Notes: a model not told the origin generated them from the letters alone. Counted from the first letter of the stretch, positions 33,155 to 42,082 are shown. The stretch: DNA of 64,000 nt from an uncultured Clostridia bacterium (GCA_934662505.1 CAKUKE010000005.1:65855-129854); one strand, 5' to 3'. Program-made: numbers and translations.

Positions 33155-35665
33155 TCAGTACACCAGCGTGTTGTTGGCGATGTAATCGGCCCACTCGGTG
33201 TCATCGTAGTTGTAGGTGATGAATTCCAGACCGCCGAAGCCCACCAGCGTGAGGTAGGTATCGCTGCCCTGGTTGACCTTCTGAGAGGTCAGACCGGCCA
33301 CGTTGCGATAGTACAGGGAGGTGGTGGTGAACCAGTTCAGCAGCGCATGCTCGATGCCGGCGCCGATCTGGCAGCGGGTGTCGTAGGAATAATCCGCAAA
33401 CTTGCCGACCGCGTTGAGGATGGTGGGCACGTCCTTGACGTTGTTGTTGGCCCACATGGCCCAATGCTGCAGGGTGTCGGTCACAACGCCCTTGTCGCCG
33501 AAGTCGAAGGTCACATCGATGGCAGAGGTGTCAAAGCCGTATTCATTCTGGTTGCCGGAACCATCGGCCGCGTCGCAGTAGCAGGAGTAGAAGGTGCCGA
33601 AGGGATTCATGGTCGCGCCGCCCCAGGTGGTGAAGATCATGTCCGCGCCGCCGGAGTTCATGGTGTTGTAGTAGTCGGTGTCCACGGTCATGGTCATGCT
33701 GACCTTGCCTTCGAACTTGGTGCCTTCGCAGGCTTTCTTCAGCTGCGCGTCAAAGTAGTTGAACATCTGAGTGTAGGTGGTGTCGTTGGAGTACATCCGG
33801 ATGTCCAGGGTGATGTCAGCCTTGCCGTCCCAGATGCCCGCTTCGATCGCCTTGTCGGCAGCGGTGGCCATCAGCGCCTGCGCCTTGGCCATGTCGTAGC
33901 CGGTCATGGCTTCGTACGCTTCGTCCAGCGTGGCATATTCCTTGCCCTCACCGTATTCCATGTCGAACAGCTCCACCAGGGCTTCCTTGGCGGGCTCGCT
34001 GTCACGATACAGAGCACCGGTGAAGGGATCGTAGCAGTACATGTAGTTCAGCAGACCGTAACCGGCGGTACCGGCCGCGGTGTAAGCGGTGGCAAAGTCG
34101 TTGGCGTCTATCGCGAAGGCAAAGCCCTTGCGGAACTCGTCCACAGCCAGAATCTGGCTGTTGGTGCCATGCTCAACCAGCTTCTCATAGTTGGTGTTGA
34201 AGGTCAGCTTGGTGGTGTAGGACTGGGGAGTATAGCTGATATACTTGCTGGAAGCATACTTGGCCATATCCTCGTTGGTCAGGCTCACGCCGTCGATCTC
34301 GCCCTTTTCAAAGGCCAGCACGGCGGTGGCATGCTCAGCGATCACGCTGACGACCATCACGTCGGTCTGATACTGACCCTTATGGTTGCCGTCCTTGTAG
34401 CCGTACCAGTTCTCGTTGCGGGACAGGGTGTATTCCTTGTCCAGCTGGAAGCTGGTCAGCTTGTAGGGGCCGTAGGAAACGCTGGTTTCCAGGCTGCGGC
34501 AGTAGTTGCTCTTCACGGTGTCGGCTTCTTCTTCGGTTTCCACCTCGGCGCCGTCCTTGTAGAAGGTCTTGCAGGCTTCGTACTTGTCCTTTTCAACCAG
34601 GAAGTTGCCGCTCAGGTTGTAGGGCACATAGAAGGCGGGGTCAGCCACGGGCTGTTCCAGAATGAAGTCGATGGTGTAGTCGTCGATCTTCTTGAAGCCC
34701 ACGTCATCCCAGGTCACGTTGGCGGCCACGTTGGCGGTCACCAGATAGTCGGGAGCGTTGCCTTCATAGGCCTGACCGGCAGCCAGATAGTTTTCGTACA
34801 GGTACTTGGCGGACACCCACGCTTCGTCGCCGTTTTCATCTTCCACGGCGGTGTCGCGGTACATGGTGTCATCGGTCACGGACACGTACTGGGGAGCGGG
34901 GTTGCCTTCAGCATCCAGCGCGCCGGTGACGCCCCAGAAGTCCATGTTCAGCAGCACATCGGTGCCGGCGGCCAGCAGATCGGCAGCGGGCTCGGTGATG
35001 GCGTCATAGGTGGTCTTGCCGGCGTACAGATAATTCTTGGCGTTGACGATGGAGAAAGTGCCATCGTACCAGCTGTCGGCACGGCGGTTGAGGATCTTGG
35101 GATTCAGCTGCTGCTGCATGGAGTACACAAAGTCATCGGCATTCACGGCCACGCCGTCGTCGAAGGTGATATCCTTGCGCAGGGCGATACGCCAGGCCTT
35201 GGCGGTCTCGCCTTCTTCAATGCCGTACTGACCCACGTATTCGCTGGTCACGTCCACAGGCATTTCAGCGGCCATTTCCGGCACCACGGAGTAACCGGTC
35301 TTGCTGCTGTTCATCTTGAAGTTGTAGAAACCGCTGATGATGTAGTCCGCAATGGCGGAGTCCTCGTTGGTTTCCCAGCTGAGCACGTCCCAGTTCATGC
35401 TGGAAGTGATGGCGCTGGTATAATCGTTGTAGGTATACACCTTTTCATCGGTGTAATCCTTGCCTTCTTCGCCGGCATACACATCGCTGGTCACTTTGCC
35501 GCCACCGGCAGCCACCGCTTCCAGATCGATCTTACCGCCGTCAAACGTCCGCTCGCCTACATCGTAGGAATCGGCCGGGGTGAAGGCGGCATCCTCGGCA
35601 AAAGCCGCGCAGGACGCGACCATGACGAGCGCCATCACCATGGCGAGAAGTTTCTTCATCTTCAT
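33155..35665 (-). CDS. oppA: Peptide ABC importer substrate-binding protein (enlarged)
   Basis: This SBP family 5 protein captures peptides outside the cell for OppBCDF. At 836 residues it is about 250 longer than usual. The signal (MKMKKLLAMVMALVMVASCAAFAE) holds a possible lipobox (VASC) and a signal peptidase I site (AFA), so the anchoring mode is uncertain. Family features seen: GEGETAKAWRIALRKDITFDDGVAVNADDFVYSMQ and the KGEIDGVSLTNEDMAKYASS region; Tyr-, Asp- and Glu-rich stretches occur throughout. The ATG at 35665 has AAGGAGGG 8 bases upstream; the longer reading from 35710 would start before the ribosome binding site. First gene of the operon, with a strong promoter. Confidence 0.92.
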   Translation of the reverse strand: MKMKKLLAMVMALVMVASCAAFAEDAAFTPADSYDVGERTFDGGKIDLEAVAAGGGKVTSDVYAGEEGKDYTDEKVYTYNDYTSAITSSMNWDVLSWETNEDSAIADYIISGFYNFKMNSSKTGYSVVPEMAAEMPVDVTSEYVGQYGIEEGETAKAWRIALRKDITFDDGVAVNADDFVYSMQQQLNPKILNRRADSWYDGTFSIVNAKNYLYAGKTTYDAITEPAADLLAAGTDVLLNMDFWGVTGALDAEGNPAPQYVSVTDDTMYRDTAVEDENGDEAWVSAKYLYENYLAAGQAYEGNAPDYLVTANVAANVTWDDVGFKKIDDYTIDFILEQPVADPAFYVPYNLSGNFLVEKDKYEACKTFYKDGAEVETEEEADTVKSNYCRSLETSVSYGPYKLTSFQLDKEYTLSRNENWYGYKDGNHKGQYQTDVMVVSVIAEHATAVLAFEKGEIDGVSLTNEDMAKYASSKYISYTPQSYTTKLTFNTNYEKLVEHGTNSQILAVDEFRKGFAFAIDANDFATAYTAAGTAGYGLLNYMYCYDPFTGALYRDSEPAKEALVELFDMEYGEGKEYATLDEAYEAMTGYDMAKAQALMATAADKAIEAGIWDGKADITLDIRMYSNDTTYTQMFNYFDAQLKKACEGTKFEGKVSMTMTVDTDYYNTMNSGGADMIFTTWGGATMNPFGTFYSCYCDAADGSGNQNEYGFDTSAIDVTFDFGDKGVVTDTLQHWAMWANNNVKDVPTILNAVGKFADYSYDTRCQIGAGIEHALLNWFTTTSLYYRNVAGLTSQKVNQGSDTYLTLVGFGGLEFITYNYDDTEWADYIANNTLVY

Positions 35666-35730
35666 GTGGTTTTCCCTCCTTGAAAAATGTTCATCTGCCC
35701 GCTTTTTCATATGCCGCAGGTGATTGTAGT

Positions 35731-35759
35731 ATTATATATCACTCAATTCGGAAAATCAA
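35731..35759 (-). promoter_or_regulatory. Sigma-A promoter of the opp operon
   Basis: TTGATT-17-TATAAT on the minus strand, about 65 bases before the oppA start. Confidence 0.85.
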
Positions 35760-36179
35760 TAGTCAAAGGTGCCTGTTTCGCCCTCTTTTTTTGTATTTTT
35801 ATAATTTTTTTGTTTGAAGACGGTTGTTTTTATTGACAATATTCCCCATTTTCCCCCGTTTTCGCTTATTTTTATAATATTTTATGCATTTTTATTCTCA
35901 TGCATATTCATCCCTCCTCTCCTGCATTTGCTCCCAAAAAACAGAAAAAATACAACAGATACACTCCCTGTGCGCCTTTCGCCCTGCAGTTTTCACCCGC
36001 CGTTCCTTCATTTTTGCGGTTCTGTTACCGTCCGCCCGCCACGTCCCCTGTTTTCGCCGTGCCGCAGCGCTGTTTTACTGGTTCGGCTGCTGTTTTTTGC
36101 TGGTTATCCACCATTTATCCACCGTATATTGTGGAAAAGTGTCTTTTTCTTTACAAAAGCAGAATCTTTTTCAGGGCGA
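35760..36179. other. AT-rich intergenic stretch with three DnaA-box-like sites
   Basis: The gap of about 590 bases between oppA and the next gene is strikingly AT-rich from about 35785 to 35900 (long T/A runs) in an otherwise GC-rich window. TTATCCACC occurs at 36104-36112 and 36115-36123, and TTTTCCACA on the opposite strand at 36130-36138; the DnaA consensus is TTATCCACA. AT-rich DNA beside clustered DnaA boxes is the make-up of a replication origin, but no dnaA, dnaN or rpmH is nearby, so only a DnaA-binding region is proposed. Confidence 0.4.
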
Positions 36180-36214
36180 TTGAAATTGTATTCTGTGTGT
36201 TGTATAATACAACA
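36180..36214 (+). promoter_or_regulatory. Promoter with an overlapping 17-bp palindrome (candidate operator)
   Basis: TTGAAA-17-TATAAT (36180-36208). The -10 element sits in the middle of TGTTGTATAATACAACA (36198-36214), an 8-bp perfect inverted repeat around one base. A repressor dimer bound there would block the promoter of the downstream membrane-protein gene. Confidence 0.6.
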
Positions 36215-36256
36215 TATTGTCGAAATTTGTCATGTTCTGCACGGAGGATGAAGGGT

Positions 36257-36739
36257 TTGAGAAGCGAAATGATCGCGGCGGCAGGGTGCGTGTGTCTGCT
36301 GGCCGCGCTGAGCCTGTGGCTGGGCGCAAGGGTTTCCCGGCAGCGGCAGCTGCTTTCCATGGAACGCATGCGGGGAAGCGCGCTGTACGCCGACCTGTAC
36401 GCGCTGGTGTGCATCGCCCGGCAGCACGATCTGGACGAGGTGCGTGTGGAGCGGGACCGGGTCTCCTTTTTCTCCATGCAGCCCGCCGGATGCCTCGGCC
36501 GCTTCGACCTGACCGTAGGCGGGTACCGTTATCTGAACGACCGTCAGGTGCTGGCGCTGTCTCAGGTGCTGGCCATGGATCTGCCCGTCCTCCAGTCCGA
36601 CTGGAATTACCGCCTGCGCAGGATCCGGGTGACCCGCCCCAACGGCATGCAGGACGACGCCTACATCTACTCCGCCCGGAGCCCCTACAAAGCCCGCCTT
36701 CTTGCCGCCCGCCGGCAGCAGGCGCGCACGGTGGAGTAA
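36257..36739 (+). CDS. Membrane-anchored protein of unknown function
   Basis: I do not recognise this 160-residue protein. It has one N-terminal membrane helix (MIAAAGCVCLLAALSLWLGARV) followed by a basic, mixed alpha/beta domain (SALYADLYALVCIARQHDLDEVRV, then VGGYRYLNDRQVLALSQVLAMDLPVL and an Arg-rich end). No catalytic motif is visible. The start is set at TTG 36257 because GGAGG lies 9 bases before it; the ATG at 36248 touches the GGAGG, and the ATG at 36278 would cut into the helix. It has its own promoter with a palindromic operator-like site and stands alone. Confidence 0.65.
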   Translation: MRSEMIAAAGCVCLLAALSLWLGARVSRQRQLLSMERMRGSALYADLYALVCIARQHDLDEVRVERDRVSFFSMQPAGCLGRFDLTVGGYRYLNDRQVLALSQVLAMDLPVLQSDWNYRLRRIRVTRPNGMQDDAYIYSARSPYKARLLAARRQQARTVE

Positions 36740-36894
36740 GCCGCAGCCGGAACCGCCGTCTCCGCTCTGCACGGATCAACGTCGTCTCTGGCGGAATAAA
36801 GTCTCTTTTCAAAAGACGCGGACGCACCCTCCGCCGGCTCCGTCTCTCCGATTCCGAACCGGCGGCCGTCTGATTGATCATCAAAAGCACAACA

Positions 36895-36928
36895 AAACCG
36901 CCCCTCCGCAGCGAAGGGACGGTTTTTC
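36895..36928 (+). terminator. Terminator after the 36257-36739 gene
   Basis: AAAACCGCCCCT pairs with AGGGACGGTTTT around a short loop and is followed by TTCCTTTTTC. It could act on both strands. I see no gene from 36740 to 37201; 36929-37201 holds only short imperfect repeats (CCCCCTGCGCAGAC twice). Confidence 0.65.
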
Positions 36929-37201
36929 CTTTTTCAATTTTTACCCGCAAGCGCCGATTCCGGTGGTGGACGACCCCGCAGCAGCTTATCGCACTGACGA
37001 AATCGGGTACCCCCTGCGCAGACAGAAGAAGCCGCTTCTGCGCCGTTATCCTTTAGGAAGTCCTGCGCCCCCCTGCGCAGACGGAAGGAGCGACATATGC
37101 CAGTCGCGGTCGCGCCAGTGAAATGGGTTGCCACTGTGCAAGCGCAGGATACAGCGGCGTTGTCTCCGTGCAACGCACCGCAGCGTCGATGACCCCGCAC
37201 C

Positions 37202-37465
37202 GGCGCGAAATGAAGGATGACTCAACTGGACAAGACGGGCGTACCATTGATGACACCATGCAGGCACAGAATGCAGAATGACCCAGCTTGGCAAGACGGG
37301 GCGCAGTGTCGCTGTTCCCACGCCGGCGCGAAATACGGAATGACTCAACTTGGTAAGACGGGCGTACCGTCGATGGCACCGCGCTGGCACAAAATGCCGG
37401 ATGACCCGGCTTGACAAAACGGGCGCACCGTCGATGACAATGCGCTGGCACAAAATGCAGGGCGT
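37202..37465. repeat. Tandem repeat, 61-bp period, four copies and a partial fifth
   Basis: Units begin at 37202, 37263, 37325, 37386 and 37447 (lengths 61, 62, 61, 61). Each starts GGCRCRAAATG and contains GATGACYC, ACTTGG-AARACGGG and GTCGATG. Copies differ at about 15-25% of positions, so the array is old. Alternate copies resemble each other more (1 and 3; 2 and 4), which points to duplication of a two-unit block. No open frame with a start signal fits. Confidence 0.8.
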
Positions 37466-37644
37466 TTGAATTTCTTTTCCGTGTCAGTGCAGCTCCGCAC
37501 CGCCTCGCGCGCAGCAGATGTCCTCGGCGTGCTCAGGTCTGGGAGACGTCCCCCCGCCACGGCCTGTGAACGTGTACCCGAACGTTCAGCGCCGCCTGCA
37601 TCCGGGTCGGTTTGCCCGTTCTCGCGCAGTGTGCCGCATAAAAC

Positions 37645-37670
37645 AAAAAACCAGCCGTAAAGGGCTGGTT
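37645..37670 (-). terminator. Terminator of the tRNA-Thr gene
   Basis: AACCAGCC-CTTTA-CGGCTGGTT followed by TTTT on the minus strand, starting 3 bases after the tRNA. Confidence 0.9.
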
Positions 37671-37673
37671 CTT

Positions 37674-37749
<76 letters not shown>

Positions 37750-37773
37750 ACTTGCCTGACAGGCAACAATGGG

Positions 37774-37802
37774 ATTATAACACAGTGCCGCAGAAAGTGC
37801 AA
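37774..37802 (-). promoter_or_regulatory. Sigma-A promoter of tRNA-Thr
   Basis: TTGCAC-17-TATAAT on the minus strand, 25 bases before the tRNA. Confidence 0.85.
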
Positions 37803-37934
37803 GTACTTTTTGAAAAAAATGTCGGCGCCTGCAACCGGGCAGCGTCGCCCGGCGCGCCGTTGCCTTTGGACGTCTATCCGCCGCCGAATAGACAACCCGC
37901 CGCAGCCCCTTTTGTCCGCTCTGCACGCCGACGC

Positions 37935-38208
37935 GCAGCGCAACGCCGCCCTGCCGCGCCCCATCCGGCGCAGCAGAAACGACCCGCCACACGCCTCCCG
38001 GTTCAGGTTTTCCACGCCAATGCGCAGCGCAACGCACCGCCACCCTGCCGCGCCCCATCCGGCGCAGCGGAGACAACCCGTCATGCGCCTCCCGATTCAG
38101 GTTCCCCATGCCGGTGTGCAGCACGCACACCGCCGCCCTGCCGCGCCCCATCCGGCACAGCGGAGGCAACCCGTCATGCGCCTCCCGATTCAGGTTTCTC
38201 ACGCCGCC
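37935..38208. repeat. Tandem repeat with a period of about 91 bp, three copies
   Basis: Units begin at 37935, 38024 and 38118 (89, 94 and 91 bp). Each holds CCTGCCGCGCCCCATCCGGC, an ACCCG-CA block and CGCCTCCCGRTTCAGGTT. A weaker partial copy lies upstream at about 37850-37934. On the minus strand the units would read NLNREAHDGLxPLxRMGRGR, but length changes break the frame between copies and no start signal is seen, so I treat it as non-coding. Confidence 0.75.
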
Positions 38209-38354
38209 GCGCAACGCGTGCGATACCGTCTTTTCGGTCCTGTATATCGCCTATATCGCCAACGCCGACGGTTGCTTCACGTCCTCATGGGTTTGTTGCC
38301 GCCCACCCTGATTTTTCCCCCGTTTCCCACGTCAGCGCAAAGTGCAGACAACAG

Positions 38355-38386
38355 TGAGGGAGCCCCGGATCGCCGGGGCTCCCTCA
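38355..38386. other. Perfect 14-bp stem-loop
   Basis: TGAGGGAGCCCCGG pairs perfectly with its complement around ATCG. There is no clear T-run on either side, so a terminator is possible but not certain; it lies about 345 bases after the 38730 gene. From 38387 to 38729 I see nothing else. Confidence 0.5.
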
Positions 38387-38729
38387 GAATTCATTTTACA
38401 ATATCAAGCGAGTATGTCTGCCGCCGGCAACCCCTGTTGGACGCTCCTGCCGTGTCTCCACCCGCCCACGCGATGAAGGAGCTCCGGCTGGAGCGCATGT
38501 CAGCGCAGATCGCACGTTCTCCTCCGCCCATGCATCAGGGGGAGAAACGCCGCTCACGAAGGAGCAGAAGGCACTGCGTTCAGCCGCCGCACATGCGGCG
38601 AGAAAATACCCCCACCGCTGCTCCATCAGAGCGCCATCCTTTCCGGCGATCTGATTTTTCCTCCGTTCGCGCGACAGGGCGCCCCCGTCGTTTCATGCGA
38701 CTGCCGCTTTCCCGCTTTTCGCCGCCTGT

Positions 38730-40388
38730 TCAGACCACAGGGGTCAGCCGAACCGCCTGCACCGGCGCGTCCGCGTCATCCGGGAAGGTCAATGTAATGG
38801 AAACATTGCCGTCCTCCGCCGCCGCGTCAAGGAGCGTTTCCGTCCCATCGGGCGCCAGCAGGGTCAGCGTGTATCCCTCCACAAGAGACGCAGGCAGGGT
38901 CACCACGACCGCGCCCTCCGGCTGCACCGGCGCGCCCTTGATCTCAAAGCACACCGTCAGGAGCTGCACGTCCTGCCCGACGCTGCCCAGCCGCACCACC
39001 AGATCGCCCGCAGGCGCTTCATAGCGGCTTTCATAGAGGGCGGCGGTCTTCTCGGCCATGAGCAGGCGTTCGCCCTCCGCCACGCGGCCGCAGACCGGGC
39101 AGACCATGACGGTCAGCGCCGTTTCCGCTTTGTTTTCCGCATCCGCATACACGGTGTACTCCGTCATCCGGCAGGCGACTTGCGCCGTCTCGCCGCAACG
39201 GACGCAGCGGGCGGTATGCTCCGCGCCCTCCGCTGGCTGCCACTCCCCGTAGCGGTGATACAGCGCAGGGGTCTCGCCGTCCGTATAGCTGTGACCGCAG
39301 CGGGCGCAGGTGTGAAGGGTATAACCCTTCTGATCGCAGTTGGGCTCGATCACCTCCACCCGCTCGTCATGACCGAGGGCGCTGCCCTCATCGTTCACGG
39401 TATCCTTCGCACCGCAGCCCGCGTGATCGCATACCGCCGTCTTCGTCCCGTCCGCAAGACAGGTCGCGTCCCCGTTGGACACGTAATTTGTAAAGCTGTG
39501 TCCCAGCGCCGTGCCCTCGTCCGTCACGGTCTTCTCCGCACCGCAGCCCGCGTGATCGCATACCGCCGTCTTCGTCCCGTCCGCAAGACAGGTCGCGTCC
39601 CCGTTAGATACGTAATTTGTAAAGCTGTGTCCCAGCGCCGTGCCCTCGTCCGTCACGGTCTTCTCCGCACCGCAGCCCGCATGGTCACACACCGCCGTCT
39701 TCGTCCCGTCCGCAAGACAGGTCGCGTCCCCGTTGGACACGTATTTCGTAAAGCTGTGTCCCAGCGCAGGAAGGGTCTTGCCGCAAATATCGCAGACAGC
39801 GCTCTGGGTGCAGGTGGGGAAGTGGGTGTTCTTCGTATCGCCGCCAACGGGAACGACCGTGGGCTCCGGCACCGCGCCTCCCTCGTCGCCGGGATCCTGA
39901 CGCGAGGCGTTCATGCTGTGGTCGCACGCTTTGCCGCAGGATTCCCGGGCGCACACGCCGTCCCGGTTGTGCCAATCATGCCCCAGAGGGTCTGAGGGGA
40001 GGTATACATAGGGATGTACGGTATACGGAACGCCGTCGATATCCACTTTCAATTCATTCTGCCACGCATCGAAGCGTAAATTGCCACGATTCTCACAGGT
40101 GGCCTCCATGTCTGTCACGCTGTAATAGAAGGTCACTTCCTTATAAGGCACCTGAATGGTCTGAAAGACATCGTCGCATTTATTGCACGTAACATAGCCG
40201 GTCGTGTCATACACTTCTACCGTAAACGACGCAGGGACAGGACGACCCGCTTCATCCGTCTGGACGGACACCGGCAGATCGATCAGGGACGATGATACAT
40301 AAAGCTAGTGTACGTGATCGGCCAGCGCACTTCCGCAGCAAAGCAGCAGCGCCAGCACCGGAAGCAGGAAAAAAACCTTTTTCTTCAT
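38730..40388 (-). pseudogene. Secreted Cys-rich repeat protein, interrupted by an in-frame TAG
   Basis: The gene starts at ATG 40388 with AAGGAGGG 8 bases upstream and a good signal peptide (MKKKVFFLLPVLALLLCCGSALADHVH). Codon 28 is TAG (40305-40307). The same frame then continues open for 525 codons: an N-terminal domain, three 43-residue repeats (ALGHSFT.YVSNGDATC, then LADGTKTAVCDHAGCGAEKT; DNA period 129 bp, about 39397-39770), related CxxC repeats (HTCARCGHSYTDGETPAL; ARCVRCGETAQ; VMVCPVCGRVAEG) and a C-terminal beta domain. Such GH...C...C..CG repeats occur in surface proteins of gut Firmicutes. No wall anchor is seen. Everything except the TAG is intact, so it may be a recent nonsense mutation, a base-call error, or readthrough. 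Confidence 0.7.
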
Positions 40389-40756
40389 GAGCAGATCCCT
40401 CCTTATTGATACCATGCCGCCCGTGCCCCCGGCGCATGCGGCAAATGTGACGACAGCCCACCGGCTGCCATGTCCTGAGCCCTTCTTCGAGCACCGTCCA
40501 GATGCAAAGCGACGTGCGCCGCACCCGGCGGCAGCCGGCGACCTGTAAAAACGGACGGCTCCGCGTTCAGCCCGTTCCGGGGCTGCGGGCATGGGAAATG
40601 GCAAAGTGTGCCTGCCCTCCGCGCCCGGTCATGCGAAGCCGCGTTTTTCAGCCCCCGGCAGCATCGGCTTTCTCCCGTTTCCTCGCCGCCCCGTTCCGCA
40701 GACGTGGGAAGGCTGCCCCTTTCAGCGCCGGGAGACCGAACCTTCCATCTCTATCC
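40389..40756 (-). other. Long leader upstream of the Cys-rich protein gene
   Basis: About 370 bases separate the promoter from the start codon. I see GC-rich stem-loops but no riboswitch I can name and no gene with a start signal. Confidence 0.3.
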
Positions 40757-40785
40757 AATTTACCTGAAAATCCGCCCCCTGTCAA
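40757..40785 (-). promoter_or_regulatory. Sigma-A promoter upstream of the Cys-rich protein gene
   Basis: TTGACA-17-TAAATT on the minus strand, about 370 bases before the ATG. Confidence 0.65.
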
Positions 40786-40830
40786 CCTGACCGGCGCGTC
40801 CTTTCACGCAGATTACAAGTTATTTCATGC

Positions 40831-40854
40831 AAAAACCGACCCGGAAGGGTCGGT
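40831..40854 (-). terminator. Terminator after mreB
   Basis: ACCGACCC-TT-CCGGGTCGGT-type hairpin (40835-40854) followed by TTTTT on the minus strand, directly after the mreB stop. Confidence 0.85.
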
Positions 40855-40865
40855 CGTCTGCATCG

Positions 40866-41888
40866 TTATACGGTCTTGCGCCGGCGGTCGCCCACAAAGC
40901 GGCCGTACTCGCTCCAGTGCTCCAGCGTCATGCCGCAGCCCCGCGCCACCGATTCGTGCGGATCGTCCGCCAGACGGCAGTCGATCTTGAGGGTCTGGGA
41001 CACGGCCTGACACAGCATGCCCAGCTGCGCGCCGCCGCCGGTGAGCATGATGCCCCGGTCAAAAATATCGGCCGCCAGTTCGGCAGGGGTCTGCTCCAGC
41101 ACCGCGTGGATGCTCTCCATCAGCTCGGCCAGCGGCTCGTCCATGGCCTCCGTCACCTCGTCGGAGGTGATGCGCATCACCTTGGGCAGCCCGGAGATCA
41201 GGTTGCGCCCCGACACCTCCATATACAGCTGCTCCGGCAGCCGCAGGGCGGAGCCGATGTTGATCTTCAGATCCTCCGCGGTCACCTCGCCGATGACCAT
41301 GTTGTGCTTGCGGCGGATGTAGCGGATGATGGCGTCATCCAGCTGGTCGCCGGCGATCTTCACACTGTCGCGCACCACGCACCGCCCCATGGAAATGACG
41401 GCGATCTCCGTCAGCCCGCCGCCGATATCCACGATCATGGAGCCGTAGGCCTCGCCCACCTGCATACCCGCACCGATGGCGGCGGCGATGGGACGCTCCA
41501 TCAGCTGCGTGCGGCGGGCGCCCGCCTCAAACAGGCTGCTGGTGATGGAATGGCGCTCCACCTCGTTCACCCCGGCGGGCAGCGACAAAATGACCCGGGG
41601 ACCGCCGAACAGGTGCTTGCCAATGACCTTGCCCACAAAATAGTTGAGCATGGTGGCGGTCAGTTCAAAATCCGCGATCATACCGTCCCGCAGGGGGCGC
41701 ATGGCCACGATGTTGCCCGGGGTGCGACCCAGCATGCGGTGCGCCTCCTCGCCCACCGCCAGCACGTTGCGGGTATCCCGGTCAATGGCGATGACGGCCG
41801 GTTCATCCAGCACCACGCCCTTGTTTTTGCCGTAGATGACCACGCTGGCCGTGCCCAGATCCACGCCGATATCCAGTACCTGCGCCAT
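40866..41888 (-). CDS. mreB: Rod-shape protein MreB/Mbl (bacterial actin)
   Basis: The 340-residue protein has the actin-fold motifs of MreB: phosphate loop 1 IGVDLGTASVVIYGKNKGVVLDEPAVIAID, GEEAHRMLGRTPGNIVAMRPLRDGMIADFE, phosphate loop 2 VDIGGGLTEIAVIS, and the adenosine loop MLTGGGAQLGML. It forms membrane-bound filaments that guide side-wall peptidoglycan synthesis. AAGGAGA lies 9 bases before the ATG. It stands alone: mreC and mreD are not next to it, so it is more like an Mbl or MreBH paralogue than the mreBCD operon copy. Confidence 0.93.
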   Translation of the reverse strand: MAQVLDIGVDLGTASVVIYGKNKGVVLDEPAVIAIDRDTRNVLAVGEEAHRMLGRTPGNIVAMRPLRDGMIADFELTATMLNYFVGKVIGKHLFGGPRVILSLPAGVNEVERHSITSSLFEAGARRTQLMERPIAAAIGAGMQVGEAYGSMIVDIGGGLTEIAVISMGRCVVRDSVKIAGDQLDDAIIRYIRRKHNMVIGEVTAEDLKINIGSALRLPEQLYMEVSGRNLISGLPKVMRITSDEVTEAMDEPLAELMESIHAVLEQTPAELAADIFDRGIMLTGGGAQLGMLCQAVSQTLKIDCRLADDPHESVARGCGMTLEHWSEYGRFVGDRRRKTV

Positions 41889-42082
41889 GAAAAAAACTCT
41901 CCTTACCGGACGGTTCAGGAGCCGCCGAAGCCGCCGAAGCGGCCGTACCCGCGGCTCGTTCCCTTAATAAATCATGGTTGTATTCGACGCTGCTCTTGTT
42001 TTTCCTTCTTTTTGGGATTTTTTAGGCTTTCTCCCCCCACTTTCAGAAAAAAACGCGTCGAATTTTGTCGTTTGAAAACCAC

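Noticed and set aside
35760..36180. Chromosomal origin of replication
   Set aside because: DnaA-like boxes and AT-rich DNA are present, but dnaA, dnaN, gyrB and rpmH are absent and gene orientation does not flip clearly; kept only as a DnaA-binding candidate.
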